Positions 20,493 through 29,420 of a stretch of 64,000 nt of DNA are shown here, piece after piece. The notes under the pieces were generated by a model. The model saw only the letters and a program-made list of their open reading frames with translations. It was not told the DNA's origin and searched no databases. Position numbers and translations under genes: made by a program. This stretch comes from JAFLCL01 sp964502175 (GTDB lineage Bacteria > Myxococcota_A > Polyangia > Polyangiales > Sandaracinaceae). The stretch lies in the NCBI GenBank assembly GCA_964502175.1, contig CAZCVE010000008.1:1-64000 (forward strand), read 5' to 3'. Numbering within the stretch: position 1 is the stretch's first letter; each line of letters starts with the position of its first letter.

Positions 20493-21700
20493 TCGGCCTT
20501 GATGCGTCCCGCGATGTCGAAGATGGGCATGTACATCGCGATCAGCATGAAGCCGACGATGCCGCCGATGACGACCATCATGATCGGCTCGAGGAGCGAG
20601 GTGAGGGCGGCCACGGCCACGTCGACCTCTTCTTCGTAGAAGTCGGCGATCTTGTTGAGCATCTGATCGAGGGCGCCGGTCTGCTCACCGACGCCGATCA
20701 TCTGCACGACCATCGATGGGAACACTTTCGTCTCCATCAACGGCTCGGCCATCGACTTGCCTTCGCGGATGCGATCGGAGGTCATCTTGATGCCCCTCTC
20801 GATCACCACGTTGCCGGAGGCCTTGCCGACGATGTCGAGCGCGTCGAGGATCGCGACGCCGGAGGAGAGCAGCGTGCCGAGCGTGCGGGTGAAGCGCGCG
20901 ACCGCGATCTTGCGCATGACCGGACCGATCAGCGGGACCTGCAGGATGGCGCGGTCCCAGAAGACGCGGCCCCACGGCTGCCTGTATGTCCACGGGATGC
21001 CGAACACGCACGCGAGGAAGATCGTGAAGAAGATGTACCAGTTGTTGAGGAAGCCCTCGGAGATGTTGATCACGAGCTGCGTCGGCCCGGGCAGCGAGTC
21101 CTCGCCGCCGAAGTCCGCGAACATCGCCTGGAAGGCCGGGATGACCCACGTGAGGAGCACGACGACGACGCCGATGGCGACCGCGAGCGTCGCGAGCGGA
21201 TAGACGAGCGCGCCGCGGACCTGACGCTTCAGCTTCACGCGCTTCTCGATGTAGACCGCGAGACGCTGCAGGATCGTGTCGAGGATGCCGCCGATCTCGC
21301 CGGCTCGGACCAGGTTCACGAAGAGGTCGTCGAAGATCTTCGGGTGCTTCGCGAGCGAGTCGGAGAAGGTCGCGCCTTGCTCGACGTTGTTCTTGATGTC
21401 CTTGAGGATCCGGTTGAACGCCTTGTTCTCGCCCTGCTGCGAGAGGATGTCCAAGCACTGCACGAGCGGCAGACCGGCGTCGATCATCGTCGCGAACTGA
21501 CGGATGAAGATGACGAGCTCGGCCTCCGACACGGGCGAGCCGAAGGAGATGTTGAGCTCCTTGGGCTTCTTCTTGACCTTGGTCGGGGTGAGGTTCTGCG
21601 CCTTCAGACGATCCTGGACCGCGGCCTCGGAGGACGCCTCCATGATGCCTTTGCGAACTTCACCGGCGCGGCCTTTGGCCTCCCAGACCCACTCCTGCAT
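20489..21700 (-). CDS. pilC: Type IV pilus inner-membrane platform protein PilC
   Basis: 403 residues, standard for PilC/GspF. Two T2SSF domains flank the membrane helices (e.g. LVYPLATLAVAIGVVVVLLTW and WYIFFTIFLACVFGIPW). Family features include FIRQFATMIDAGLPLVQCLDIL near 85, the FSDSLAKHPKIFDDLFVNLVRAGEIGG segment, and a C-terminal LLEPIMMVVIGGIVGFMLIAMYMPIFD ending. PilC anchors the PilB/PilT ATPases and forms the base of the pilus. It lies 113 nt downstream of pilT. Confidence 0.96.
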   Translation of the reverse strand: MQEWVWEAKGRAGEVRKGIMEASSEAAVQDRLKAQNLTPTKVKKKPKELNISFGSPVSEAELVIFIRQFATMIDAGLPLVQCLDILSQQGENKAFNRILKDIKNNVEQGATFSDSLAKHPKIFDDLFVNLVRAGEIGGILDTILQRLAVYIEKRVKLKRQVRGALVYPLATLAVAIGVVVVLLTWVIPAFQAMFADFGGEDSLPGPTQLVINISEGFLNNWYIFFTIFLACVFGIPWTYRQPWGRVFWDRAILQVPLIGPVMRKIAVARFTRTLGTLLSSGVAILDALDIVGKASGNVVIERGIKMTSDRIREGKSMAEPLMETKVFPSMVVQMIGVGEQTGALDQMLNKIADFYEEEVDVAVAALTSLLEPIMMVVIGGIVGFMLIAMYMPIFDIAGRIKAD

Positions 21701-21813
21701 GGACGACCATCCTTGACCGAGGTTCGGCGTGCGATTGCCCGGAGTCGCGTGCGCGTCTCGCGGGGCTCCGGGCAGCGTATCGAGAATGCGGTGACGCGGT
21801 CAAAAACGGTCGC

Positions 21814-22959
21814 TCAACGACCCTGGCGACCGCCCGTGTAGCTAGGCCCGGCGGGCACGACCGGCGACTTGCCGTCGAGCATGTTCTGGAGCTCGGTCGC
21901 CTCGCCCGAGTACGCCATCGCGTCCTCCAGCGTGATCAGGCGACGCTGGTAGAGCGAGTAGAGCGACTGGTTCATCGTCTGCATGCCGCTCTTGCCCTGG
22001 CCGATCTGCATCTGCGAGTAGATCTGGTGGACCTTGTCCTCGCGGATCAGGTTTCGGATGGCGGCGTTCGGGATCATCACCTCGGACGTCATCACGCGGC
22101 CCGGTCCGTCCGCGCGGGGCATGAGCAGCTGCGTCATGACGCCCTGGAGGACGAACGACAGCTGAGCGCGGATCTGGCTCTGCTGGTGGGCCGGGAAGAC
22201 GTCGATGATGCGGTTGATCGACGAGATCGCGCTGTTCGTGTGCAGCGTGCCGAACACCAAGTGACCCGTCTCGCTGATGGTGAGCGCCGCCTCGATGGTC
22301 TCGAGGTCGCGCATCTCGCCGACGAGCACGACGTCCGGGTCTTGTCGCAGCGCGTACTTGAGGGCGTCCTTGAAGCCCTTCGTGTCGGCGCCGACCTCGC
22401 GCTGGTTCACCACGCAGAGCTTGCTCTGGTGCTCGAACTCGATCGGGTCCTCGATCGTGATGATGTGCTGGCGCGTCTCGCGGTTGATCTTGTCGATGAT
22501 CGACGCGAGCGTCGTCGACTTGCCCGAGCCCGTGGGGCCGGTGATGAGAACGAGGCCGCGGGGCAAGGCCGCGAGCTCGGAGACCACCGCGGGGAGGCCG
22601 AGCTCGTCGAACGTGAGGATCTTGTGCGGGATCGCGCGGAACGCGGCGCCTACGGCCCCGCGCTGCATGAAGACGTTGCCGCGGAAGCGTGAGAGCCCTC
22701 GGATGGAGAACGAGAAGTCGCACTCCCAGTGCTTCTCGAACTTCACCTTCTGATCTTCGTTCAGCACCGAGTAGACGAGCTGCTTGGTGTCCTCGGAGCG
22801 CAGCGGCGCCATCTTCAGCGGCACGAGGCTGCCGTCGATGCGGAACTGCGGCGGGGTGCCACGCGTGATGTGGAGATCGGACGCGCCGCGCTCGATCATC
22901 GCTCGCAGGAGCTGGAGCAGCGTGACTTGAAGTGGGCCCTGGTGATCGACGTCACTCAT
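21814..22959 (-). CDS. pilT: Type IV pilus retraction ATPase PilT
   Basis: 381 residues, close to the family length. Walker A LITGPTGSGKST near residue 138, an Asp box (HIITIEDPIEFEH), Walker B (VLVGEMRDLETIEAALT) and a His box (GHLVFGTLHTNSA) are all present. An AIRNLIREDKVHQIYSQMQ segment, which is diagnostic of PilT rather than PilB, is also present. It powers pilus disassembly for twitching or S-motility and DNA uptake. In transcription order it is first of pilT-pilC-pilS; the usual upstream pilB is absent here. Confidence 0.96.
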   Translation of the reverse strand: MSDVDHQGPLQVTLLQLLRAMIERGASDLHITRGTPPQFRIDGSLVPLKMAPLRSEDTKQLVYSVLNEDQKVKFEKHWECDFSFSIRGLSRFRGNVFMQRGAVGAAFRAIPHKILTFDELGLPAVVSELAALPRGLVLITGPTGSGKSTTLASIIDKINRETRQHIITIEDPIEFEHQSKLCVVNQREVGADTKGFKDALKYALRQDPDVVLVGEMRDLETIEAALTISETGHLVFGTLHTNSAISSINRIIDVFPAHQQSQIRAQLSFVLQGVMTQLLMPRADGPGRVMTSEVMIPNAAIRNLIREDKVHQIYSQMQIGQGKSGMQTMNQSLYSLYQRRLITLEDAMAYSGEATELQNMLDGKSPVVPAGPSYTGGRQGR

Positions 22960-23028
22960 GGGGCCCAGCGTACCGTGAGCGTCCGCGCCGCGTCTCGCTT
23001 TGTGCCCCGCTGGTCAGCCCTCGCGGCC

Positions 23029-24711
23029 TCAGCCCTCGTCGCGCCAGCGTCTCGAGAGCGCGACCTCGGCCTCGTAGCGCGCGATCTCCTTCGCTACCGT
23101 CTCCGCGCTCCAGCCGGCCTTCGCGACGAAGCGCGCGGCGATCGCCGCCATCGCCGAGAGGCCCTGATCGCCCGCGCGATAGAAGAGCTGCGTCCTCCGG
23201 ATCTCGACGTCGGACAGGGTGGCCGCGAGCTCGTGCTCGATCGCGAAGTCCACCTGCGCGACGATGTCGGGGCGGCCGGGGGAGAGAGGCTCCGCGAGCT
23301 TCCGGTCGCGGAGCGCGAGGGCGATCACCTTCGACGCGCGCGAGCCGTACGTGCTGGCGAGCAGCTTGATCGTGGCCTCGGAGAGCACGCCCTCGGCTTG
23401 CTTCGTGAGCGCAGCGATCAGCGCGGGAAGGCCGCCCTCGGGGAAGTCTCGGCCGCCGGGCAGCGGCGCGTGCTCGGTGCCGGCGACACCCAGATCCGCG
23501 GGCCGCGCGCCGCGCAGCGCGAGCTGCTCGAGCGCAGCGTCGACGACGTGCTCGGCCATCGCGCGGTACGTGGTGAGCTTGCCGCCCGCGACCGTCACGA
23601 TGCCATCGACGCTGGCCTCGATGCGCTCCTCGCGGCTGACCTTCGACTCGCTCACTCCGTCGCCCGGATCGATGAGGGGGCGCAGGCCTGCCCACGTCGA
23701 GATCACGTCGCTCTCCACGACACCCCGATCGGGGAAGTAGTGGTGCACGCAGCGAAGCAGGTAGCGCACGTCGTCGTGTGAGGCGCAGACGTCCTCGACC
23801 GCGCCCTCGTAGTCCGTGTCCGTCGTGCCGACGTAGGTGTGATCGCCCCACGGGATCACGAACAGGTAGCGGTTGTCGTCCGGGTGGAAGCACGCGACGC
23901 AGTGCTCCACGGGCAGGCGCTCGCGCGGGACCACGAGGTGAACGCCCTTGGTCGGCCGCAGCCAACGTCCGCCGGGCTTGCCCATCGACAGCGTCCGGTC
24001 CGTCCACGGTCCGGTCGCGTTGATCACCACGCCCGCGCGGACCTCGCGCGTCTCGCCGGTCAGCACGTTGCGCACGACGGCGCCGCGGACCATCCCGCCC
24101 GTGCCGTGCACGAGCGACTCGACGCGCGTCCACGTCGCGATCGTCGCGCCTCGCGCGGCCGCATCGATCGCGGTCTCGAGCGTCAGGCGCGCGTCGTCGG
24201 TGGAGCAGTCGAAGTAGAGCGGCGCGCCCTTGAGATCCTTGCGCGTGAGGCCGGGCGCCACCTCGATGGCCTGAGACGGCGTGAGGCTGCGCGCAGGCTT
24301 GGGCGAGCGAAAGAGCGAGAGCCCTTCGTAGATCAAGATGCCCGCGCGGATCATCGCGAGGCCGGGCTTTCGCCCCTTGTAGATCGGCACGAGGAAGCCG
24401 AGCGGCGTCACGAGGTGGGGCGCGAGCTTCATCAGCGTGCCGCGCTCGCTCACCGACTCGAACACGAGGCCCAGCTCGCCTTGCTCGAGGTAGCGAAGGC
24501 CACCGTGCACGAGCTTGCTCGAGCGAGAGCTCGTGCCGTACGCGAGATCGTTCTGCTCGCACACGAGCACCGACAAGCCGCGCGCGGCCGCGTCGCGCGC
24601 GATGCCCGCACCGTTGATGCCGCCGCCGATGATCAGCAGGTCGACGTCGCGTCCGACGCCCGCCCACATCTCGTCTCGCGTCAGCGAGGCCTCGACCGAG
24701 TGCTGCTTCAC
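23029..24711 (-). CDS. glpD: Aerobic glycerol-3-phosphate dehydrogenase
   Basis: 560 residues of FAD-dependent GlpD, which oxidises sn-glycerol 3-phosphate to dihydroxyacetone phosphate and passes electrons to quinone at the inner membrane. The FAD motif is LLIIGGGINGAGIARDAAARG, followed by the family signatures TSSRSSKLVHGGLRYLEQGE and GGKLTTYRAMAEHV. The C-terminal DAO_C helical domain is complete. The GTG start has CATAAC ending 7 nt upstream on the coding strand, a possible -10 of a leaderless transcript. It lies 24 nt downstream of a flavoprotein oxidoreductase gene. No glycerol kinase or facilitator gene is nearby. Confidence 0.94.
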   Translation of the reverse strand: MKQHSVEASLTRDEMWAGVGRDVDLLIIGGGINGAGIARDAAARGLSVLVCEQNDLAYGTSSRSSKLVHGGLRYLEQGELGLVFESVSERGTLMKLAPHLVTPLGFLVPIYKGRKPGLAMIRAGILIYEGLSLFRSPKPARSLTPSQAIEVAPGLTRKDLKGAPLYFDCSTDDARLTLETAIDAAARGATIATWTRVESLVHGTGGMVRGAVVRNVLTGETREVRAGVVINATGPWTDRTLSMGKPGGRWLRPTKGVHLVVPRERLPVEHCVACFHPDDNRYLFVIPWGDHTYVGTTDTDYEGAVEDVCASHDDVRYLLRCVHHYFPDRGVVESDVISTWAGLRPLIDPGDGVSESKVSREERIEASVDGIVTVAGGKLTTYRAMAEHVVDAALEQLALRGARPADLGVAGTEHAPLPGGRDFPEGGLPALIAALTKQAEGVLSEATIKLLASTYGSRASKVIALALRDRKLAEPLSPGRPDIVAQVDFAIEHELAATLSDVEIRRTQLFYRAGDQGLSAMAAIAARFVAKAGWSAETVAKEIARYEAEVALSRRWRDEG

Positions 24712-24735
24712 GTCGGCGGTTATGACGCGTCGCGT

Positions 24736-26265
24736 CTACCGCAGCCAGCGGAAGAGACCACGACGGAACGCGTCGCGGCGTGCGTCGGCGCTGCCGACCG
24801 CGCGGGCCGCGGCCCACGAGGCGAGCAGAACGCCCTCGAGGCCCAGGGCCGGGAGCACCTGCTCGTTCGCGAGCAAGAGGTTCGAGATCGGCGTGCGCGT
24901 GGGGAGCGCGGCGAGGCCGTGCGTGCTCGTCATCGGATAGCCGAGCACCGTCTCCATCGTGCGGCGGCCGCGCGCCCACTTCTCGGACGTCTCGAGATCG
25001 CGGCCGTTGCGCACGTCGCGCGCGGGTCGTCCGTCGTGAGGCGAGTCGACGTAGAGCAGGTGATCGCCGAGGAACGGGACGAGATCCGCGACCGCCGCGA
25101 TCACGCTCTCGCGCAGCGTCTCCACGAACTCGTCGGCCTCCTCGACGGCGCGTCGTGGCAGGAGCGCTTCCACGCAGAGGAGCCGTCGTCCCTGCGCGTC
25201 CGCGGGGTGCGTCTCGATGTGGAGGCAGTTCGCGCCCGAGAGCGGCCGCTCGGGATCGCGCACGAAGAAGACGTCGCGCGCCATGCCCGCCGGCACCGCC
25301 TCGCGGTTCACGACGAGGTTGAGCGTGTAGCGGTAGTAGCGGACGACGGGCTCGCCCGTGCGCTCGAACAGCTCCTCGAAGGGACGTCGATCGGGGAGCA
25401 TCCCGAGGTAGCTCGCGATGTCGTGACCGAGGACGATGTGGTCACCCCCGATGTCGTCGCCCGACGCGGCGAGGCGCACGCCCTCGGCGAGGCCGCGCGA
25501 GCCGACGTGGATGCGATCGATCTTGTCGCGGTCGAGCACCTCGCCCTTGTGCGCGCGGATCGAGGCGATGAGCAGCTCGCGCAGCGCCTCGATCCCGCCG
25601 TCGAGCGAGGCGCCGCCCGAGCACCAGCTCCCGAAGGCGCGGCGCGCGCGGAGGCCGTGCGCGTGATCGGGATCCATCGCGTCGGAGAAGCGCAGCGGCG
25701 CGTGGAGCACGAGACGGAACGGGTGATCTTCGGGGATCTCGCGCAGCGGATCGCTCTCTTCGCGATCGGCGGGCACGAACTCGTCGAAGGCGCGGGTGAC
25801 CGCGCGGCGCTCGAGGAAGCTCGTCGGCGGCAGGACGAGATCACGGTCGAGCACGCCGTCGAGCGCGACGCGGAGGCGCGCCTCGCGCGTGAAGAAGCCC
25901 TCGAGCGCGCGCGCCACGGTGGGGAACTCACGATCGAGCTCGCGTCCGAGATCGGCAGAGTCTGCCGCGAGCTCGAAGCGATGACCGGGCACCACCACCT
26001 GGAACGCAGGATCGTGCACGCTCGCGCGCAGCTTGAAGCTCTGGTGCAGCGCGAGCTCCGAGAACAAGCGACGCGCGATCGGCGTGTCGGCCGCGGTGAT
26101 GTGAAACGGTGCGCGCGGCAGGCGCATGTCCTCGAGGCCGTAGTGCCCAGGCAGCGTGTCGTGTCGGATCACGAGGACACGAAATCCTCGCTTGGCCAGC
26201 AGCGCGGCCGAGAAGAGCGCACCCAGGCGCGCACCGACCGCGACGACGTCGTACGAGCTGCGCAT
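24736..26265 (-). CDS. Phytoene-desaturase-like NAD(P)/FAD-dependent oxidoreductase
   Basis: 509 residues. An N-terminal Rossmann segment YDVVAVGARLGALFSAALLAKRGFRVLVI is followed by an ordinary amino-oxidase/phytoene desaturase body and a C-terminal LLLANEQVLPALGLEGVLLASWAAARAVG, which matches the FAD-closing motif of this superfamily. The nucleotide-binding loop reads GARLGALFSA rather than GxGxxGxxxA, so its first Gly is displaced. The substrate is unknown and no carotenoid genes are near. It precedes glpD in the same direction by 24 nt and follows purM. Confidence 0.75.
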   Translation of the reverse strand: MRSSYDVVAVGARLGALFSAALLAKRGFRVLVIRHDTLPGHYGLEDMRLPRAPFHITAADTPIARRLFSELALHQSFKLRASVHDPAFQVVVPGHRFELAADSADLGRELDREFPTVARALEGFFTREARLRVALDGVLDRDLVLPPTSFLERRAVTRAFDEFVPADREESDPLREIPEDHPFRLVLHAPLRFSDAMDPDHAHGLRARRAFGSWCSGGASLDGGIEALRELLIASIRAHKGEVLDRDKIDRIHVGSRGLAEGVRLAASGDDIGGDHIVLGHDIASYLGMLPDRRPFEELFERTGEPVVRYYRYTLNLVVNREAVPAGMARDVFFVRDPERPLSGANCLHIETHPADAQGRRLLCVEALLPRRAVEEADEFVETLRESVIAAVADLVPFLGDHLLYVDSPHDGRPARDVRNGRDLETSEKWARGRRTMETVLGYPMTSTHGLAALPTRTPISNLLLANEQVLPALGLEGVLLASWAAARAVGSADARRDAFRRGLFRWLR

Positions 26266-26280
26266 CGTCAGCGTCGTCGA

Positions 26281-27330
26281 TCAGACGAAGCGAACACGCG
26301 CTTCGAAGTCCGTGTGGGCGGTGACGTCTTCGACGGTGCCGATCGCGAAGGCCTCCTCGCCCGCGCCCTCGAGCGCGGCGATCGTACGGCTCGCCTGATC
26401 CGCGGGCACCACGATCACGAGGCCGAGGCCCATGTTGAAGGTCCGTCGCATCTCGCCGAGCGCCACCGAGCCGAGCTCTTGGATGAGCGCGAAGATCGGG
26501 GGCAGCGGCCACGTCGCTGCGTCGAGCGCCACGCCGATTCCGTCCGGGAGCACGCGCGGCACGTTGCCGGGAAGACCGCCGCCCGTGATGTGCGAGATCG
26601 CGCGCACGTCGAGGCCCTCCTCGAGCAGCGCGCGCACGGCCTTCGCGTAGATCCGCGTCGGACGGATCATCGCGGCGCCGACCGTCTCGCCGAGCGCCTC
26701 GTGGTGCGACGTCGTCTCGAGCTTCGCGTGCTCGAGCAGCGTCTTTCGCGCGAGGGAGTAGCCGTTCGAGTGGAGGCCGCTCGACGCGACGCCGATCACG
26801 GCGTCGCCCGTGCGGACGCGCGTTCCGTCGATGATCTTCTTGCGGTCGACGACGCCCACGGCGAAGCCCGCGAGGTCGTACTCGCCCGCCGCGTACATGC
26901 CGGGCAGCTCCGCGGTCTCGCCGCCGAGCAGCGCGCAGCCCGCGTCCTCGCAGCCCTTGGCGATGCCGGCGATCACCGCGTGCGCCACGTCCACGTCGAG
27001 CTTCGCGGTCGCGAAGTAGTCGAGGAAGAAGAGCGGTCTGGCGCCACAGGTCACGATGTCGTTGACGCACATCGCGACGAGATCGATGCCCACGCTGTCG
27101 TGGATGTTCGTCGCGAAGGCGACCTTCAGCTTGGTGCCGACGCCGTCGGTCCCCGACACGAGCACGGGCTCTTCGAGACCCTTCGGCAGACCACACAGAC
27201 CTGCAAAACCGCCCACTCCACCGAGCAATTCGGGGATGCGCGTCCGCGCCGCGAGCGGCTTGATGCGCTCGACGAGATCGTCACCCGCGTCGACGTCGAC
27301 GCCAGCACCGCGATAGGTCAGGCCTGCCAT
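26281..27330 (-). CDS. purM: Phosphoribosylformylglycinamidine cyclo-ligase (AIR synthetase)
   Basis: 349 residues from the ATG at 27328-27330, the usual PurM length; the open frame extends 6 codons further but MAGLTYRGAGVDVDAG is the conserved N-terminus. Signature segments are VSGTDGVGTKLKVAF, LFFLDYFATAKLD, ALLGGETAELPGMY, GVASSGLHSNGYSLAR and HITGGGLPGNVPRVLPDG. It closes the imidazole ring (FGAM to AIR) in purine synthesis. TAGGGT lies 8 nt upstream of the ATG on the coding strand. No other pur gene is in the window. Confidence 0.96.
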   Translation of the reverse strand: MAGLTYRGAGVDVDAGDDLVERIKPLAARTRIPELLGGVGGFAGLCGLPKGLEEPVLVSGTDGVGTKLKVAFATNIHDSVGIDLVAMCVNDIVTCGARPLFFLDYFATAKLDVDVAHAVIAGIAKGCEDAGCALLGGETAELPGMYAAGEYDLAGFAVGVVDRKKIIDGTRVRTGDAVIGVASSGLHSNGYSLARKTLLEHAKLETTSHHEALGETVGAAMIRPTRIYAKAVRALLEEGLDVRAISHITGGGLPGNVPRVLPDGIGVALDAATWPLPPIFALIQELGSVALGEMRRTFNMGLGLVIVVPADQASRTIAALEGAGEEAFAIGTVEDVTAHTDFEARVRFV

Positions 27331-27393
27331 GGGGCGCGACCCTAGCACTGCACGGCAGCGATGGCGGGTGCGCGAGACGTCCCTCGGGAGGCA

Positions 27394-28464
27394 TCAGCGC
27401 GGAACGCATGCGCCCCACGGCCGACCGTCCACGGCGGCGATCGGGAGGCAGTCTTCGGTGGCCTCGCACGGCACCCCGCTGCTCGCGTCGCAGTAGCGGC
27501 GACACGCAGCGGGAAGGCCCGACCCGGACGCGCACGCGAACCCTTGCGCGCAGTCCATGGCGTCGACGCAGGACGTGCCGGTCATTCCGGCGCCGGTCCC
27601 CGCGATGCAGTCGGTGAAGTACGGATCGCTCGGTGGAATCACGGCCCGAAGGAGCACGCAGCTCAGGCCGGTGCCGCAGCCCGTCTGCGTCACCAGATCG
27701 CACCGCGTCGTGCAGAGGTCGACATCCGGCAGGCCGATCGAGTTCGCGCAGAGCGCGTCGCCGAGGCAGTCGTCGTGCGTCAGCCTGCGGCACATCCGCT
27801 GACAGGTCGCACCGGCACCCGCGGCGCGCGCAGCGCAGACGTGGCCAGCTGCGCACTGGTAGCTGTTCGCGCACGCAGCGCCCTCCGCACGACCGGCGGC
27901 CACAGCGCACTCGTTCGTGCTCGGAGTGACGGGGAAGCAACCCTGTCCTGCCCCGCAGCCGCACTGCGGGACCAGACCGCACGGTCGAGCGCTCGTGCAC
28001 GCGGCATCGGCCGGCACGAACGCGTCGGTGCTGAACGCGTCGGGTGGCGCGAATGCGTCGACGGGCGCGTCCAAGGGCGCGAAGGCGTCCAAGGGCGCGA
28101 AGGCGTCGTTCTCGACGAACGCGTCGTTCTCGACGAACGCGTCGGGCGCGCGAACGAACGCATCGTCGTCGGCAGGCGCGTCGATGGGATGCGCGTCGGT
28201 CGGGGCATCGCCTTCTGTGGCAGCATCCACGGGGCCAGCGTCTATGGGGCCAGCGTCTATGGGGCCAGCGTCTATGGGGCCAGCGTCGGCTCTCGTGCCC
28301 GCGTCTGCGTCCTCGTCGTGGCAGATGCCGTCGGTGCAGAGCTGATCCGGGGGACAGTCGCTCTCGTCGTCGCAGCCGAACACACCCGTGGGGATGCTCG
28401 CGCGACAACCCACCGCGCCCATCGCGAGCGCCAGCAGCAAGGCGATTGTGGAGGAGCGGGGCAT
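27394..28464 (-). CDS. Cys-rich lipoprotein with Asp/Ala repeats
   Basis: 356 residues from the ATG at 28462-28464 (a 1-nt TGATG overlap with the upstream gene). MPRSSTIALLLALAMGAVGC is a lipoprotein signal. A Cys-rich module follows (CDDESDCPPDQLCTDGICH), then about 100 residues of DAGPI and DAFxxxDA repeats forming a flexible linker, then a Cys-rich C-terminal region (about 145-356) with repeated CxxxxxC...CxxGxxC spacing such as NSYQCAAGHVC and AMDCAQGFAC, probably disulphide-bonded. It resembles the many exported Asp/Ala-linker lipoproteins of Myxococcota; function unknown. The linker is encoded by imperfect 15-18 bp tandem DNA repeats. Confidence 0.82.
   Translation of the reverse strand: MPRSSTIALLLALAMGAVGCRASIPTGVFGCDDESDCPPDQLCTDGICHDEDADAGTRADAGPIDAGPIDAGPIDAGPVDAATEGDAPTDAHPIDAPADDDAFVRAPDAFVENDAFVENDAFAPLDAFAPLDAPVDAFAPPDAFSTDAFVPADAACTSARPCGLVPQCGCGAGQGCFPVTPSTNECAVAAGRAEGAACANSYQCAAGHVCAARAAGAGATCQRMCRRLTHDDCLGDALCANSIGLPDVDLCTTRCDLVTQTGCGTGLSCVLLRAVIPPSDPYFTDCIAGTGAGMTGTSCVDAMDCAQGFACASGSGLPAACRRYCDASSGVPCEATEDCLPIAAVDGRPWGACVPR
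28231..28290. repeat. 15-bp tandem repeat, 4 copies
   Basis: GGGGCCAGCGTCTAT occurs three times without change (28231-28275), with a fourth copy diverging in its last 3 bases. On the minus strand it encodes the in-frame peptide repeat DAGPI of the lipoprotein linker, so copy-number change would alter length without a frameshift. Confidence 0.9.
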
Positions 28465-29312
28465 CAGAACGTGCCTCGCACGATCAAGCCGCCCGCGGTG
28501 GGCGCCACCTCGACCTCGGATCCACTGCTGCCCGCGATGGCCCACACGACACCCGCAGCCGCCGCAGCAGCGCCGACGCCGAGGAGCACGCCACCCGCGA
28601 TCGACTCGGCCTCCGAGCGCTCGTATGCGTCGCGCACCGCATCCCACGACGAGCCTCGGTCAGCGCCTTCGACCGCGGCGACGTCCGCTGCCGCCACGCC
28701 GAGGAGCACCGCGCCCGCGACGAGCGCGGCGCCTCCGATGCCCACGACGACCCAGGGTCCGGGTCCCGCATCGCCGCTCGACGCGACCACGCGCGGCGTC
28801 TCGACGGGCGTGCTCTCCACGGGCGTGGACTCGATCGGCGTCGTCTCGACCGGAGTGGTCTCGATCGGCGTGGTCTCGATCGGCGTCGGCGCCGTTCGCG
28901 CGATCGCTTGGCGCAGCACGGCGACACGGCCCTCGACCTCGCGAACGTTGGGCGCCTGCGGCTCTTCGCGCAGGTACTGCTCGAACGCGTCGAGCGCCTC
29001 CTGATCGCGGCGCAGTCGGTCGTACGTGACGCCGAGGTTGTAGAGCAGCGCGGGGCGGCGCGTGAGCTCGTACGCCCGCTGGAAGTACTGGAGCGAGTTC
29101 TCGAAGCGTCCTTCGTGGAACGCGGCCTGCGCCGCTGCATAGAGCGCGCGCGCCTCGGCCTCCGCGCCCTCCGCGTCGGAGGTCGTCGTCGTCGGCGTCG
29201 GCGGCGGCGTCGCCGGTGTGGTGGCTTGCGCGTGAGCGAGCCCCACCGACGAAGCCGCGCACCCCAGCGTGACGAGCGACACCGCAGCGGCGCGTTCGAA
29301 CAGAGCGCGCAT
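28464..29312 (-). CDS. Exported TPR protein with C-terminal membrane segments
   Basis: 282 residues from the ATG at 29310-29312; an ATG at 29339 is the alternative. The signal MRALFERAAAVSLVTLGCAASSVGLAHAQA is followed by a Thr/Pro stretch and two TPR-like helices (ALYAAAQAAFHEGRFENSLQ.. ALLYNLGVTYDRLRRDQEALD). A Thr/Pro/Glu linker of imperfect TPIET repeats comes next, then two hydrophobic segments (VVVGIGGAALVAGAVLLGVAAAD and GGVLLGVGAAAAAAGVVWAIAGSS) ahead of a short beta-rich tail. It matches periplasmic TPR proteins common in Myxococcota. It overlaps the Cys-rich lipoprotein gene by 1 nt, so they share an operon. Confidence 0.75.
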   Translation of the reverse strand: MRALFERAAAVSLVTLGCAASSVGLAHAQATTPATPPPTPTTTTSDAEGAEAEARALYAAAQAAFHEGRFENSLQYFQRAYELTRRPALLYNLGVTYDRLRRDQEALDAFEQYLREEPQAPNVREVEGRVAVLRQAIARTAPTPIETTPIETTPVETTPIESTPVESTPVETPRVVASSGDAGPGPWVVVGIGGAALVAGAVLLGVAAADVAAVEGADRGSSWDAVRDAYERSEAESIAGGVLLGVGAAAAAAGVVWAIAGSSGSEVEVAPTAGGLIVRGTF

Positions 29313-29420
29313 CGAGGGGCGTCCGAGCACCAGTGTCATCGGCCGTGACGGTATCGCGGTCGCGCGCGCGGATTCAAGAGATCGCAGCCGAGCGCACACC
29401 GCCTGCATTGGACGCCCGCG

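Noticed and set aside
23839..27345. Very long plus-strand open frame of about 1168 codons
   Set aside because: It spans glpD, the flavoprotein gene and purM on the other strand, is low-complexity and has no motif. It is a GC-bias artefact.
28231..28290. Tandem repeats considered as CRISPR
   Set aside because: The 15-18 bp units here and at 31933 and 45178 are contiguous, in frame with coding genes and have no unique spacers.
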